In this document: piece by piece, positions 8,506 to 16,027 of the stretch
How positions within the stretch are numbered: the first letter of the stretch is position 1
Layout: each line of letters opens with the position of its first letter
Assembly (NCBI GenBank): GCA_944321715.1
Contig: CALUMJ010000025.1
Coordinates: forward strand, 1-40,698
DNA: 40,698 nucleotides
Direction: 5' to 3'
Source of the DNA: an uncultured Muribaculaceae bacterium
GTDB lineage: Bacteria; Bacteroidota; Bacteroidia; Bacteroidales; Muribaculaceae
Made by a program: the position numbers and the translations under genes
Notes under the pieces: model-generated
Told to the model about the DNA's origin: nothing
What the model saw: the letters and a program-made list of their open reading frames with translations, nothing else
The model's database searches: none

Positions 8506-10518
8506 TTACAACATCTGTTTTACTTGGTCGTAAACGTTTTGTGCAGTGAAACCAAATTTTTCGTCAAGCACTTTGTAAGGTGCAGAGTAGCCGAAGTAGT
8601 CAAGACCCCATACCTTGCCGTTGAGGCCCACAAGGTCTTGCATCGAGAACGACAGCCCGGCAGTGAGTCCGAAGATTTTTCCGCCAGCAGGGATAACGCT
8701 GTCCTGGTATTCCTTGCTTTGGCTGCGGAACAGGCCTTCGGATGGCACCGAAACGATGCGCACCTTCACTCCGTCTTGGCGCAACAGGGCAGCACCTGCC
8801 ACCAATGTCGATACTTCCGAGCCGCTTGCCACCAATGTCACGTCGGGGTTTTCGTCCGAGCCAGCCACGATGTAGGCACCGCGTGCGGCTTGCTTGTAGT
8901 CGTTCCCCTCGGGCAGGTTATCGACATTCTGCCGCGAGAAAATGAGTCCGGTAGGTGTGGAAGTATTTTCCATAGCGAGTTTCCATGCTTGTGTGGCTTC
9001 TTCCACGTCGGCAGGACGCAGCACAAGCATCGAGTTGCGGCCGCTGTGGTTTTTCATTTTTTCGAGTAGTCGCACTTGTGTTTCTTGCTCCACAGGTTGG
9101 TGGGTAGGACCGTCTTCGCCCACGCGGAATGCGTCGTGCGACCAGATGAATTTCACTGGCAGTTCCATCAATGCCGCCATGCGCAGAGCGGGCTTCATGT
9201 AATCGGAAAATACGAAGAATGTGCCGCATGAGGCAATCACGCCGCCATGCAGAGCCATACCGATGCAGCAGCAAGCCATGGTGAGCTCGGCAACGCCAGC
9301 TTGCAAGAATGCACCTGTAAAGTCGTGGTAGGCAAATGCGTGGGTATGTTTCAAGAACCCGTCGGTCTTGTCGGAGTTGCACAAGTCGGCCGATGCGCAA
9401 ATCATGTTTTCGATATTGGCCGAAAGTGTGCTCAACACGGTCGATGAACCTGCACGAGTCGGCGAGCCGGCTTTCTGCTTGATGGCATCCCAGTCGATTG
9501 CCGGGATTTTTCCGCTGAAGAAGCGTTCGAGTTTCTCGGCAAGCAGTGGGTTGGCTTTTGCCCAAGCATCTTTCTTTGCACGCCGAGTGGCCATTATTTC
9601 TTTCAGTTCGGCACGTCGGCAGTCATATATGGCTTGCACTTCGGGGAAGATGACAAATGGGTTCTCGGGGTCGCCGCCAAGGTTCTTGATAGTGTTGATA
9701 TAGGCATCGCCACCGAGCGGTGCGCCATGTGTGCCGCAGTCGTGTTCATAGCTTGTTCCGTCGGCCCGCAGTGCGCCCTTGCCCATGACGGTGTGGCCAA
9801 TTATGATTGTCGGACGGTCTTTCTCGTCCTTGGCCTCGTGCAGTGCTCGGCGTATTTCGTCGGGGTCGTTGCCGTCAATGTCTATTACTTTCCAGTTCCA
9901 CGACTGGTATTTCATAGCCACATTTTCGTTTGTCACTTCTTCGCAAGTTGTCGAGAGCTGTATTTCGTTGGCATCATAGAACATCACCAAGTTGCTAAGT
10001 CCCAATGTGCCGGCTATGCGTCCTGCGCCTTGCGAGATTTCTTCTTGCATTCCGCCGTCCGAGATGTAGGCATAAATGGTTTGGTCCATTATCTCGTCGC
10101 CGAGCCTTGCGGCGAGGAATTTTGCAGCGATAGCAGCACCTACGGCGTAGCAGTGTCCTTGCCCGAGCGGGCCCGAGGTGTTTTCGATGCCGCGGGCCAC
10201 GTCAAGTTCGGGATGCCCCGGGCATGGCGACCCCCATTGACGGAACGACTTCAGGTCGTCGATGGAGTATTTTCCAGCCAGAGTAAGCACCGAGTATAGC
10301 ATCGGCGACATGTGCCCTGGGTCGAGGAAGAAGCGGTCGCGTCCTTCCCAATAAGGATTTTCGGGGTCATATATCATGAATTCGGAGTAGAGTACATTCA
10401 CAAAGTCGGCACCACCCATTGCGCCTCCTGGGTGTCCCGACTTGGCCTTCTCGACCATAGCAGCAGTCAATATGCGTATGTTGTCGGCTGCGCGCGTCAT
10501 AAGTTTGCTGTCGTTCAT
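8506..10518 (-). CDS. tkt: Transketolase
   Basis: A full-length 670-residue thiamine-diphosphate enzyme of the non-oxidative pentose phosphate pathway, moving two-carbon ketol units between sugar phosphates in the cytosol. Seen: KSGHPGGAMGGAD with the catalytic-site His29, the ThDP/Mg motif region YISDGGMQEEISQ (SDG in place of the common GDG) near residue 155, the pyrimidine-domain region FSDYMKPALRMAALM, the Tkt motif HDAFRVGEDGPTHQPVEQ, and a C-terminal domain. It is monocistronic: a consensus promoter lies 29 bases upstream of the ATG and a strong terminator lies downstream. Confidence 0.96.
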   Translation of the reverse strand: MNDSKLMTRAADNIRILTAAMVEKAKSGHPGGAMGGADFVNVLYSEFMIYDPENPYWEGRDRFFLDPGHMSPMLYSVLTLAGKYSIDDLKSFRQWGSPCPGHPELDVARGIENTSGPLGQGHCYAVGAAIAAKFLAARLGDEIMDQTIYAYISDGGMQEEISQGAGRIAGTLGLSNLVMFYDANEIQLSTTCEEVTNENVAMKYQSWNWKVIDIDGNDPDEIRRALHEAKDEKDRPTIIIGHTVMGKGALRADGTSYEHDCGTHGAPLGGDAYINTIKNLGGDPENPFVIFPEVQAIYDCRRAELKEIMATRRAKKDAWAKANPLLAEKLERFFSGKIPAIDWDAIKQKAGSPTRAGSSTVLSTLSANIENMICASADLCNSDKTDGFLKHTHAFAYHDFTGAFLQAGVAELTMACCCIGMALHGGVIASCGTFFVFSDYMKPALRMAALMELPVKFIWSHDAFRVGEDGPTHQPVEQETQVRLLEKMKNHSGRNSMLVLRPADVEEATQAWKLAMENTSTPTGLIFSRQNVDNLPEGNDYKQAARGAYIVAGSDENPDVTLVASGSEVSTLVAGAALLRQDGVKVRIVSVPSEGLFRSQSKEYQDSVIPAGGKIFGLTAGLSFSMQDLVGLNGKVWGLDYFGYSAPYKVLDEKFGFTAQNVYDQVKQML

Positions 10519-10546
10519 AGACTTTTAAGTTGATGATATTATGCTG

Positions 10547-10581
10547 CAAATTTAATAAATAAATTCTATTGACCTAAGCAA
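10547..10581 (-). promoter_or_regulatory. tkt: Promoter for transketolase
   Basis: The minus strand has TAAATTTG (10547-10554), an exact TAnnTTTG -7 box, with a TTG 24 bases upstream (10579-10581), slightly wide. The predicted leader is about 25 bases. Confidence 0.55.
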
Positions 10582-10693
10582 CGGTAATTATTTTACTTGT
10601 CCGATAGTATAATATTCAATAAATATGCGTTTCATTGCAGTTTTATGCTGTTTTGCTTTGCCGCATTTGCGCCGTGCCATTCAAATAAAAAAT

Positions 10694-10725
10694 TTTGGTA
10701 CGTTGCAACCTTTTGTGTATATTAG
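10694..10725 (+). promoter_or_regulatory. Promoter for the DUF2807 gene
   Basis: TTTG at 10694-10697 and a TATATTAG box at 10718-10725, 20 bases apart. One position of the -7 box departs from TAnnTTTG. The predicted leader is about 40 bases. Confidence 0.5.
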
Positions 10726-10768
10726 CACATCTAATACACAAAAATACAAACCTAAAAGTTAATACATT

Positions 10769-11746
10769 ATGTTTAAGACAGGTCAAACATTATTGGTAGT
10801 TGCGAGCTTGTTGATGATGGCTTGCTGCAATGTGCTTGCAAAGGAGAGAGTTTCTCCGAGTGGCAATGAAATTTCAAATGAAATGTCGCTTTCCAATTTC
10901 GACAAAATCATTGTCAATGGGTCGTTTGAGGTGACCTACGAGGTGGGTAGCACACCCGGGGCGGTCGTGACAGGTTCGGACAACCTTGTGCCGTTGGTCA
11001 AGGTCGAAGTCGAAGGCAGCACCTTGTCGATAGGCTTCAAGCGGAACGTTAATGTAAATCAGAATGATGTAGTGGTGCGTGTCGTGGCTCCGTCGGTCAC
11101 AAAATATGTGGTAAACGGTTCGGGCGGGCTGTATGTGGTTTCGGCACTGAAGATGCAGCGGGAAAGCATCAAAACGGAAGTCAACGGTTCGGGTGACATT
11201 AAATTGACCGAATATGTTGAGTGCCAGTCGTTCGACGGCACAGTCAACGGCTCGGGCGACATAGATTTGCCGTCAACTTTGAAAGCATCAAAGTGGATTG
11301 GCTTGACAGTCAATGGTTCGGGCGACATAGCTGCCGACGCTTTGAATTGTGCAGAGTTTGGTGCGGCAGTTAACGGTTCGGGCGATTTGGCTGTGGAAAC
11401 TGTAGATGCAAAATTGTGCAAGGTTTCGCTATCGGGTTCGGGTGACTTGGATTGCAGCGATATAGACGCAGCTTCGGTAGAGGCTAAACTATCGGGTTCG
11501 GGTGATATATATATCGATGGCAAGGCGGCAAGTGCTACGATAGAAGTGGCTACATCGGGCAGCGTCGATGCCAGCGACTTGATTGCCAATGAAGTGTATG
11601 CCACTGTCAGCGGTTCGGGCGACATTGAGTGCCATGCCGTAAAGACTTTGAATGCCACTGTTAACGGTTCGGGCGATATTACTTACGACGGTTCGCCGCG
11701 TGTGTCGAAATATGGTTACAACAGCCATAATGTGCATAAAAATTGA
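10769..11746 (+). CDS. DUF2807 (GIN-domain) exported beta-helix protein
   Basis: A 325-residue protein with an N-terminal Sec signal peptide; MMACCNVLA could also be a lipobox-like site. The head-GIN part begins FDKIIVNGSFEVTYEVG (residues 44-60), typical of DUF2807 (putative auto-transporter adhesin head domain). From residue 116 there are about ten turns marked by NGSGD or SGSGD at residues 116, 139, 160, 182, 202, 222, 242, 262 (degenerate), 281 and 299, spaced 19-23 residues. This is the pattern of a right-handed beta-solenoid. Its function is unknown; surface or periplasmic adhesion is only a family guess. It is monocistronic, with a bidirectional terminator downstream. Confidence 0.85.
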   Translation: MFKTGQTLLVVASLLMMACCNVLAKERVSPSGNEISNEMSLSNFDKIIVNGSFEVTYEVGSTPGAVVTGSDNLVPLVKVEVEGSTLSIGFKRNVNVNQNDVVVRVVAPSVTKYVVNGSGGLYVVSALKMQRESIKTEVNGSGDIKLTEYVECQSFDGTVNGSGDIDLPSTLKASKWIGLTVNGSGDIAADALNCAEFGAAVNGSGDLAVETVDAKLCKVSLSGSGDLDCSDIDAASVEAKLSGSGDIYIDGKAASATIEVATSGSVDASDLIANEVYATVSGSGDIECHAVKTLNATVNGSGDITYDGSPRVSKYGYNSHNVHKN

Positions 11747-11762
11747 AAAATATACTGTAAAT

Positions 11763-11806
11763 AAAAACCGCCCTCGCAAGTTTTTCACTTGTAAGGGCAG
11801 TTTTTG
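11763..11806. terminator. Bidirectional terminator
   Basis: A GC-rich stem (about 11768-11781 with 11787-11800, two mismatches) is flanked by an A-run on the left and a T-run on the right. It can therefore stop both the DUF2807 gene (plus) and the aldo/keto reductase (minus). Confidence 0.8.
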
Positions 11807-11833
11807 TAATATATATTAATGTTAATGATTGCG

Positions 11834-12676
11834 TTACTTGCCGAGGCTGGTAAGGAACCTGACAGTGTCGGGCGAGTAGTGCGAAAAGAACAGGCTTTCT
11901 CCCTTGTCTAACTTGCCGATGGCATCCATGTCGTTGGCCGTGAGAGAAAAGTCAAACACGTCTATGTTCTGCACCATTCGCTCCTTATGCGTTGATTTGG
12001 GGATTACTATTACGCCACGCTGAATGAGGAAGCGCAGGGCAACTTGTGCCACCGATTTGCCATATTTCTCGCCGATGGCTTTCAGTATGGGATTGGTGAA
12101 GAAGTTGTTGCGCCCTTCGGCAAATGGTCCCCACGACATGATTCGTGTGCCGTAATGCTGCATTATTTCCTGTGGCTGGCGCTGCTGGTTGAACACATGC
12201 GTTTCCACTTGGTTCACCATAGGCTTGATGTCGCAAAATTCGGCGATGTCGATGAACCGGTCGGGGTAGAAGTTCGACACGCCGATGGCGCGGAGCTTGC
12301 CGGCACGGTAGGCATCTTCCATGGCGCGGTAGGTGCCATAGTAGTCATTGAAAGGCTGGTGGATAAGCAGCAGGTCGATATAGTCGGTCTGGAGCTTGCG
12401 CAACGATTCGTCGATTGAGGCTTTGGCCTTTTCATACCCGGCATTTGAAATCCACACCTTTGTCACGATGAAAAGCTCGTTGCGAGGTATGCCGCTTTTC
12501 TTCACGGCGCGACCCACGCCCTCCTCGTTATAGTAGGCCTGCGCGGTATCGACCATGCGGTAGCCCACGCTCAGGGCGTCGGATACGCAGCGTTCACACT
12601 CTTCGGGAGTCACTTGATAGACCCCGTAGCCTAAAATCGGCATTTCCACGCCATTTGATAATTTTACAGTTTCCAT
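11834..12676 (-). CDS. Aldo/keto reductase
   Basis: A 280-residue (beta/alpha)8 NADPH-dependent oxidoreductase of the 2,5-diketo-D-gluconate reductase-like group. The catalytic tetrad is present: Asp43, Tyr48, Lys73 and His106. The family signatures VSNFYPDRF and the cofactor-binding [10 protein letters not shown] are also there. It reduces aldehydes and ketones; the physiological substrate is unknown. It lies 27 bases after the flavodoxin gene, so the two form one operon facing an AraC regulator. This arrangement suggests a regulated response to reactive carbonyl or redox stress (inference). Confidence 0.92.
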   Translation of the reverse strand: METVKLSNGVEMPILGYGVYQVTPEECERCVSDALSVGYRMVDTAQAYYNEEGVGRAVKKSGIPRNELFIVTKVWISNAGYEKAKASIDESLRKLQTDYIDLLLIHQPFNDYYGTYRAMEDAYRAGKLRAIGVSNFYPDRFIDIAEFCDIKPMVNQVETHVFNQQRQPQEIMQHYGTRIMSWGPFAEGRNNFFTNPILKAIGEKYGKSVAQVALRFLIQRGVIVIPKSTHKERMVQNIDVFDFSLTANDMDAIGKLDKGESLFFSHYSPDTVRFLTSLGK

Positions 12677-12703
12677 AATTTGTTGTTTTATTGGGTTAAA
12701 AAT

Positions 12704-13228
12704 TCAATTCGTGAATGTATTTTGCATCAACCATTCCTGTACAAGACTGTCGGATGAAGCAGCAGAGCTTCCACGTATGGCAAGACCGCCTTTCACGTAG
12801 GCACCGGGGCATGTGTGCCTGATGTCTTCCATGCTGTGGCCCAGCCCGCTACCCTCGTGGGTGCAGAATGGGAGTATTTTCTTGCCGGTGAAATCGTATG
12901 CCTCAAGGAATGTGAACACGCACATCGGCATCGTACCCCACCAGTTGGGATAGCCGAGGATAATCGTGTCATACTGTTCCATGTCACCGATTTGTCCTGC
13001 CAGCGCAGGGCGTTCCCTGCTTTGAAGTTCCTGCATGGCAATTTCGGTCATTTCGGTATATCCGGCCGGGTATGCCTTTACGGTTTCTATCCGGAAGCTG
13101 TCGGCACCGGTCAGTGCGGCAATCTTGTCAGCAACACACTCGGTGTTGCCCTGTTTCAGCTTCTTGACAACTCCGCCGACGTAGTTCTCGCCCCGGCGTG
13201 AATAGTAAGCGATAAGTATTTTGCCCAT
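12704..13228 (-). CDS. Flavodoxin-family protein
   Basis: A 174-residue flavodoxin-like fold. The N-terminal strand and phosphate loop read ILIAYYSRRGENYVGG, and the isoalloxazine loop LGYPNWWGTMPMCVFTF is typical of the flavodoxin_4 type found with reductases. It binds FMN and probably acts as a small electron carrier or quinone-reductase-like enzyme. It is first in an operon with the aldo/keto reductase and divergent from the AraC gene, with 134 bases shared between the two start codons. Confidence 0.88.
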   Translation of the reverse strand: MGKILIAYYSRRGENYVGGVVKKLKQGNTECVADKIAALTGADSFRIETVKAYPAGYTEMTEIAMQELQSRERPALAGQIGDMEQYDTIILGYPNWWGTMPMCVFTFLEAYDFTGKKILPFCTHEGSGLGHSMEDIRHTCPGAYVKGGLAIRGSSAASSDSLVQEWLMQNTFTN

Positions 13229-13253
13229 AGTCTGTTGCTCTTTGATTATGTTG

Positions 13254-13261
13254 CAAAGTTA
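13254..13261 (-). promoter_or_regulatory. -7 box for the flavodoxin/aldo-keto reductase operon
   Basis: TAACTTTG on the minus strand, an exact TAnnTTTG box and the same 8-mer as the -7 box of the divergent AraC gene. No TTG lies at the ideal spacing, which would suit a promoter needing an activator. The predicted leader is about 20 bases. Confidence 0.5.
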
Positions 13262-13327
13262 GCTTGCTTTTTCCATGCCATTGTTTCACAAAAGGCATCA
13301 AATGTTTTACTAAAAGCGCAAATCGTT

Positions 13328-13358
13328 TTTGTAGTTGCATGGCAATGTCATAACTTTG
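13328..13358 (+). promoter_or_regulatory. Promoter for the AraC-family gene, predicted leaderless
   Basis: TTTG (13328-13331), a 19-base spacer and TAACTTTG (13351-13358) form a perfect consensus promoter. The ATG of the regulator is at 13363, where transcription should begin. An in-frame TAA sits inside the -7 box, so there is no earlier start codon. Confidence 0.65.
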
Positions 13359-13362
13359 CGAT

Positions 13363-14193
13363 ATGGCGAAGGATAATGAAATTAAAATAGTGCATTCCAC
13401 CCTGTTCCAATTGATAGGGTCGGTGAAGCTGAAAGGGTGGTGCGTCCACTTGGTGTGCCTGCGAGGCGAGGGGTCGTTCACTTATGATGGCCGTCCATTC
13501 CACGTGAAGCAGTATGATGCCGTTGTCATCAATGCTCCGCAGCAAGTGGTTGTGACAGAGCAGAGCGAGGATATGGAAGTAGAGGTATTGGCGGCACCGC
13601 ATGATTTTCTTTCCAACCAGCTCCCGGCAAACAATTACGGCATAGGCGGGAGCATCAGCCTGTATGACAATCCTGTCATTCCATTGTCGGAAACAGGTGC
13701 CTTGAAATTAGTGCAGGATATTCACAATATCCGTGACCGCATTGCCGAAACCGACCACTTGTTTTACCGCGAACTGATAGGCGGGCTTGCGCTTCCGCTG
13801 ATTTACGACTTGTTTTATTTCCATGCCAAGAACCGCACTCCTATATATGCCACTGAAAGGAGCATGTATGTGGTGAAGGAGTTGATGGCACTGCTTGAAA
13901 GCGGCCGCAGCAAGAAGTACCGTGATGTGGCATATTATGCCAGCCAGCTCAATGTTACCACGAAATACCTTTCCGACACGGTGAGGCGCCAGACCGGGAA
14001 GAGCGTCACTTACTATATCGACCGCTATACAGTTCCCATGGTAAAGGAATATCTTAATAATCCCGACCTGTCGATAGTGCAAGTGGCCGAAGAAATGAAT
14101 TTTACATCGCTCTCATATTTCAGCCGTTATGTCACCAAGCACCTCGGTATGTCGCCAAAGGCCTATCGCGAGTCGTTGATGCCAAAGCGGTAA
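13363..14193 (+). CDS. AraC-family transcriptional regulator
   Basis: A 276-residue regulator. The N-terminal half is a cupin-like sensing domain (FTYDGRPFHVKQYDAVVINAP). Residues about 170-272 hold the two helix-turn-helix motifs of AraC/XylS proteins, with VAYYASQLNVTTKYLSDTVRRQTGKS as the first HTH region and IVQVAEEMNFTSLSYFSRYVTKHLGMSPKAYR as the conserved second half. It is divergent from the flavodoxin/aldo-keto reductase pair and most likely controls them; the ligand is unknown. No start exists upstream because of the in-frame stop at 13351, and no internal Met occurs early, so translation probably starts at the very 5' end of the mRNA. Confidence 0.92.
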   Translation: MAKDNEIKIVHSTLFQLIGSVKLKGWCVHLVCLRGEGSFTYDGRPFHVKQYDAVVINAPQQVVVTEQSEDMEVEVLAAPHDFLSNQLPANNYGIGGSISLYDNPVIPLSETGALKLVQDIHNIRDRIAETDHLFYRELIGGLALPLIYDLFYFHAKNRTPIYATERSMYVVKELMALLESGRSKKYRDVAYYASQLNVTTKYLSDTVRRQTGKSVTYYIDRYTVPMVKEYLNNPDLSIVQVAEEMNFTSLSYFSRYVTKHLGMSPKAYRESLMPKR

Positions 14194-14213
14194 GTGGGCT
14201 CTGAAAAAAATAG

Positions 14214-14244
14214 TTGGATATTTCCTTGGGATTGCGTACATTTG
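14214..14244 (+). promoter_or_regulatory. Promoter for the OmpA-family gene
   Basis: TTG at 14214-14216, a 20-base spacer and TACATTTG at 14237-14244, an exact -7 box. The predicted leader is about 40 bases. The same 8-mer TACATTTG occurs ahead of gldL. Confidence 0.65.
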
Positions 14245-14289
14245 TGGCACACATATGGATAGGAGTTTTATTTAAAGGAAAAAATTTGT

Positions 14290-15366
14290 ATGACTATGAA
14301 GAAAATGTTATTGGCGTGCTGTCTTTTGATGGCAGGCACAGCCTTTGCGCAAAACGAAAGTGTGCCGGTAGAAGCTGCCGGCGAAACGACGTTTTCTAAA
14401 AACCTCTACATCACTGGTGGTATTGGCGACAATGTGGCTTTGACAAAGGGTGTGGGGCTAAACGGCTTTTCCGGGAAAATAGGTATAGGCTCATGGTTTA
14501 ATGAACGGTCGGGGCTACGGGTTGTCTTCGGTGTCGGCAAGCGAGAATTTGACAACAATGCCAGGACTGGTTATTTCTCGTTGGGAGCTGACTATACTTT
14601 AAACCTGTTGAACATTTTCGACGCTTACCGCGAAGATGACCGTTTTACATTTGATTTAAATGTCGGCGCGGCATATTATCGTATGCGTAGTGGCGAGAAG
14701 CGCAACCGTCCAGAGGTACATGTGGGCTTAGGTGTGGGCTATAATTTCGCACCGCATTGGGCCGCATTTGCCGAAGTTGCAGCTTCGGGAATGGAGTCGC
14801 GCTACAGTGGCGACAGTAAAATCGGTATCGCTGCCGATTTCTCGATAGGCTTGCGTTACAGTTTCGGGCGGCATGACCGCCGCAGTGGCAATGGCGACGC
14901 ATGTACGTTGTATGACGGCATCAACGACCGGGTCAACAGCCTGAACAGCGAGGTGAAAAGGCTAAACGAAGAGGTTAACAGATTGCGTCTTGAAATAGAC
15001 AAGAAGAAAGATGAAGTACCCGACGGAAAGGTCATGATTGCCCCCGAACACGAAGAGGGTTCAATCGACATATTTTTTGAGCAATATAGTTCGTTCCTGG
15101 GTGAAGAGCAACGTGCAAAAATCGAGGCGATAGGCACATGGCTCAAGGATAACGGTTATAACATCAAGATTGTGGCTTTCAGTGACAATCTGAACGATGC
15201 TGAAATCGACGGGAAGCTGCGCGATGGACGCACCGGGGCTATAAGGTCGTTGCTCGAAACCGAATTTGGCATTGATGCTAATCGCATCACGGTGGTCAAT
15301 GCCGAAGAACTGGGCTACAAAAATGTCAGCGGTTGCAATGCCAAGATATTGTTTTCGCAACCGTGA
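14290..15366 (+). CDS. OmpA-family outer-membrane protein
   Basis: A 358-residue protein (a start two codons later at 14296, MKKMLLACC, is equally good). After a Sec signal peptide ending AFAQ there is an eight-strand-type beta-barrel (about residues 38-193, alternating pattern ending GLRYSFG), a heptad coiled coil (about 211-241) and a C-terminal OmpA-like domain (about 258-358). The peptidoglycan-contact residues appear kept as Asp299 (FSDN) and Arg314 (GRTGAI), but the domain is divergent. It would tie the outer membrane to the cell wall. It lies directly upstream of gldL/gldM, in the position where gldK/porP-type partners usually occur, but gldL has its own -7 box. Confidence 0.8.
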   Translation: MTMKKMLLACCLLMAGTAFAQNESVPVEAAGETTFSKNLYITGGIGDNVALTKGVGLNGFSGKIGIGSWFNERSGLRVVFGVGKREFDNNARTGYFSLGADYTLNLLNIFDAYREDDRFTFDLNVGAAYYRMRSGEKRNRPEVHVGLGVGYNFAPHWAAFAEVAASGMESRYSGDSKIGIAADFSIGLRYSFGRHDRRSGNGDACTLYDGINDRVNSLNSEVKRLNEEVNRLRLEIDKKKDEVPDGKVMIAPEHEEGSIDIFFEQYSSFLGEEQRAKIEAIGTWLKDNGYNIKIVAFSDNLNDAEIDGKLRDGRTGAIRSLLETEFGIDANRITVVNAEELGYKNVSGCNAKILFSQP

Positions 15367-15400
15367 CACTGGCACGCTCTTAAATAACTTTTTAATTATA

Positions 15401-15408
15401 TACATTTG
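15401..15408 (+). promoter_or_regulatory. -7 box ahead of gldL
   Basis: TACATTTG, an exact TAnnTTTG box, 81 bases before the gldL ATG. No clear TTG is found 19-21 bases upstream. It may give gldL/gldM expression independent of the OmpA-family gene. Confidence 0.4.
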
Positions 15409-15488
15409 TCTGTGCTTTGGAATGCCTTGGAAAAGGTGTTCCAAAGTAGCGGACAATAATGCACTTCATTATACTATATAAACAAAAC

Positions 15489-16019
15489 ATGGGGATTCAA
15501 CGATTTTTATCGAGCCGGGCAGGCAAGCGGTTTTATAATATTGCTTATTGTTGGGGAGCCTGCTTGGTGATTTTAGGCGCAGTGTTTAAAATTGTGCACA
15601 TGCCGTATGACAACGTATTTCTGATGATAGGTCTGTTTACCGAGGTATTCATATTTTTCATCTCGGGCTTTGATGTTCCTGCCTCGGATTACAAGTGGGA
15701 CAAGGTGTTTCCTCAGTTGAAAGAGGGCGACAAATCGTCGTATGGAGAAACGCAGCTTCCCGACCCGACGGGAGAATTGGCAGCCCGATATGCCGAGCAG
15801 ATGAAGCGGCTCGACGAAAACTTGTCGCGCTTGAACGAGGCATACGAGGAACAAATCAGGAAAGTGTCGGCTGGTGCCGCCGCAGTAAATCCCGAAACCT
15901 TTACCTCGATTGAAAAAGAAACTTCACATCTTGTGAGCCAAGTTCAGTTGCTTAACAGGCAGTATGCGCGTATGCTTGAGGCTCTCAATGTGACGGAATC
16001 AAAGGGTAGAAATAAATAA
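15489..16019 (+). CDS. gldL: GldL/PorL-like T9SS motor protein
   Basis: A 176-residue protein from MGIQRFLSSRAGKRFYNIAY. The reading frame could begin ten codons earlier, but canonical GldL starts just before this conserved stretch. There are two transmembrane helices (about 20-36 and 43-60). The residues known from the Flavobacterium GldL proton channel are all present with matching spacing in helix 1: Tyr20, Lys34 and His37, plus Glu52 in helix 2 (GLFTEVFIFFISGF). The C-terminal cytoplasmic part is coiled coil and carries the QYARMLEAL motif. GldL forms a pentamer around two GldM and turns proton flow into motion that drives T9SS export. It is shorter than GldL (about 215) or PorL (about 300). 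gldM follows after 8 bases. Confidence 0.88.
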   Translation: MGIQRFLSSRAGKRFYNIAYCWGACLVILGAVFKIVHMPYDNVFLMIGLFTEVFIFFISGFDVPASDYKWDKVFPQLKEGDKSSYGETQLPDPTGELAARYAEQMKRLDENLSRLNEAYEEQIRKVSAGAAAVNPETFTSIEKETSHLVSQVQLLNRQYARMLEALNVTESKGRNK

Positions 16020-16027
16020 CGCCGGCC

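Noticed and set aside
11059-11658. 199-codon minus-strand frame with repeated SPEPLT units
   Set aside because: The repeat comes from reading the DUF2807 NGSGD-coding DNA backwards; there is no independent support.
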